The notes under the pieces were generated by a model, which did no database searches, had not been told where the DNA came from, and worked only from the letters and a program-made list of their open reading frames with translations. This document shows, piece by piece, positions 4,912-5,873 of a stretch of 5,873 bases of DNA. This stretch comes from an uncultured Rhizobiaceae group bacterium (GTDB taxonomy: Bacteria > Pseudomonadota > Alphaproteobacteria > Rhizobiales > Rhizobiaceae): contig CALFBU010000203.1 of assembly GCA_937951455.1 (NCBI GenBank), positions 1 to 5,873 on the forward strand. The letters are read 5' to 3'. Positions within the stretch are counted from its first letter, which is position 1. Each line of letters begins with the position of its first letter. The position numbers and the translations under genes were made by a program.

Positions 4912-5873
4912 TCAAGCTTCCATTTGCTCAGATATCAAATCATTGTTTTCATACAGATATGCATCTCTAGCCAATTCATCTGCATAAAAAGGTCCAAACA
5001 CTCTTAGTTGAAAATCGTGGTGAACACGCTTGTCGCAATAAAGAATATATTGGCGATGCGCAAGGTACATGGATTTCTTCATTTTGGCATGACGTTCAAC
5101 AGACAAGGCATGTTTGAAATTAACGCGGTGCACAATCACTTCGCTGGTCGTTTCAACAATCTTCATCGGCTCAAACGGCTCGGTTTTATAAAATGAAATA
5201 AAATCCGTTTTGGTTTGTATTTCATGCCAAACAATATTTGGCTCGGACAAAACTGTTTTGACAAACTTGTCAAAATATTTTGCTTTCTTGACCAATGCGA
5301 TTTTCAGCAGACTGGAGCCAAGTGCGAGAAATGTAATTCGTTTGCCTTTTAGCAAGTTTGGCTTTTTCTCAAGCGCAATGGCCAGAGCAGACACCGCCCA
5401 CACAGAACCAAAACTATGTCCCACGATAATGATTTCATCATGTTTTGAGGCAGAGATTTCCTTAATCAAGTGATCGGCAAATACCTTATTGCGCTTTACG
5501 ATTTCCGGGTTGCTCAGCGTTACAAGATCACGCGCAAAACCCCAGTCATTTATCGAGAGATTGAGGTAGGCCATGTCTCCTGGAAATCGGCACAGAACCA
5601 AAAACAGGATAAATGCAGGAATAGCAGTCATGACCCAATGCATGCCGAATTGACCGACCGTATAATGCATCAAAAACCATGAGAAGATGGCAAAGACAAT
5701 CATCATCAACATGGGATAAATTGTAAAACCCCAATACCGCTTGCTCGCCTTGGCGTATTTTCGAACTGAGCCGTCCAGAAAAAACAAAAGGTACTTCGGG
5801 AAATTGGCAAAGAAACTCTGCGGATAAGGCATGTTCTCATATTTATCGATGATATCAGTCCATGAGAAATGCT
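4912..5873 (-). CDS. Membrane-anchored alpha/beta-hydrolase, N-terminus probably beyond the window
   Basis: Not recognised as a named protein. An ATG at 5832 would give 306 aa, but the frame stays open to the window edge and the extra residues (HFSWTDIIDKYEN) look like real protein, so the true start may be outside. Numbering from that ATG: two membrane helices at about 37-57 and 64-82; cytoplasmic or periplasmic catalytic domain after that. The nucleophile elbow is IIIVGHSFGSVWAVSALA (134-151) with Ser140; TKTDFISFY suggests Asp210 as acid, and LAHRQYI offers His259, completing a plausible Ser-Asp-His triad. FPGDMAYLNLSINDWG (83-98) lies between membrane part and catalytic core. It is followed after 3 nt by the ICMT-like methyltransferase, which points to a shared lipid-like substrate. 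Could be an esterase, lipase or thioesterase; no further guess is justified. Confidence 0.8.
   Translation of the reverse strand, partial: HFSWTDIIDKYENMPYPQSFFANFPKYLLFFLDGSVRKYAKASKRYWGFTIYPMLMMIVFAIFSWFLMHYTVGQFGMHWVMTAIPAFILFLVLCRFPGDMAYLNLSINDWGFARDLVTLSNPEIVKRNKVFADHLIKEISASKHDEIIIVGHSFGSVWAVSALAIALEKKPNLLKGKRITFLALGSSLLKIALVKKAKYFDKFVKTVLSEPNIVWHEIQTKTDFISFYKTEPFEPMKIVETTSEVIVHRVNFKHALSVERHAKMKKSMYLAHRQYILYCDKRVHHDFQLRVFGPFYADELARDAYLYENNDLISEQMEA

Noticed and set aside
1..5873. Search for mobile elements, CRISPR arrays, defence genes, tRNA or rRNA
   Set aside because: No transposase or integrase motifs, no long terminal inverted repeats, no regularly spaced repeat array and no RNA gene signatures were seen; all coding space is taken by ordinary metabolic or envelope genes.

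Overview
The window reads as chromosomal DNA of an alphaproteobacterium, probably a marine member of the Hyphomicrobiales/Rhizobiales type. This is inferred from the gene types (TAXI-type TRAP receptor, class I cytochrome c, acyl-CoA dehydrogenase paired with a family III CoA-transferase) and from moderate GC with AT-rich intergenic gaps. It is not proven by any marker gene. All seven recognisable genes lie on the minus strand, so they are described here in transcription order, from the right edge to the left.

Right part (5873 to 4315): a membrane-anchored alpha/beta-hydrolase, cut by the window edge, is followed after 3 nt by an integral-membrane methyltransferase of the isoprenylcysteine carboxyl methyltransferase (ICMT)-like family. 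The tight spacing marks a two-gene unit that probably acts on a lipid or another membrane-embedded substrate. Next comes a 180-bp gap (4314 to 4135) rich in small repeats: three copies of a 9-mer at offsets of 21 and 11 bp, an inverted repeat and a hairpin. It leads into a second alpha/beta-hydrolase, this one a predicted lipoprotein (4134 to 3430).

Middle part (3429 to 2768): a 132-bp gap holds a near-perfect palindrome overlapping the -35 box of a plausible promoter. This drives a secreted class I c-type cytochrome (3297 to 2824) with an unusual Ser/Thr/Glu-rich tail. The gene ends in a clear Rho-independent terminator.

Left part (2712 to 1): an acyl-CoA dehydrogenase and a family III CoA-transferase form an operon in which the ribosome-binding site of the second gene overlaps the stop codon of the first. 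After 177 bp comes the start of a TAXI-type TRAP periplasmic binding protein, cut by the left edge. A reasonable reading is that the pair activates a carboxylic acid by CoA transfer and oxidises the acyl-CoA (or a downstream product), while the TRAP receptor may belong to uptake of an organic acid. The order of reactions and the substrate are not visible in the sequence.

There are no RNA genes, insertion sequences, CRISPR arrays or phage genes that I can support, and no gene-free stretch longer than about 180 bp. The most promising items for follow-up are the hydrolase/methyltransferase pair, the dehydrogenase lacking the usual C-terminal catalytic glutamate, and the two candidate operator regions.
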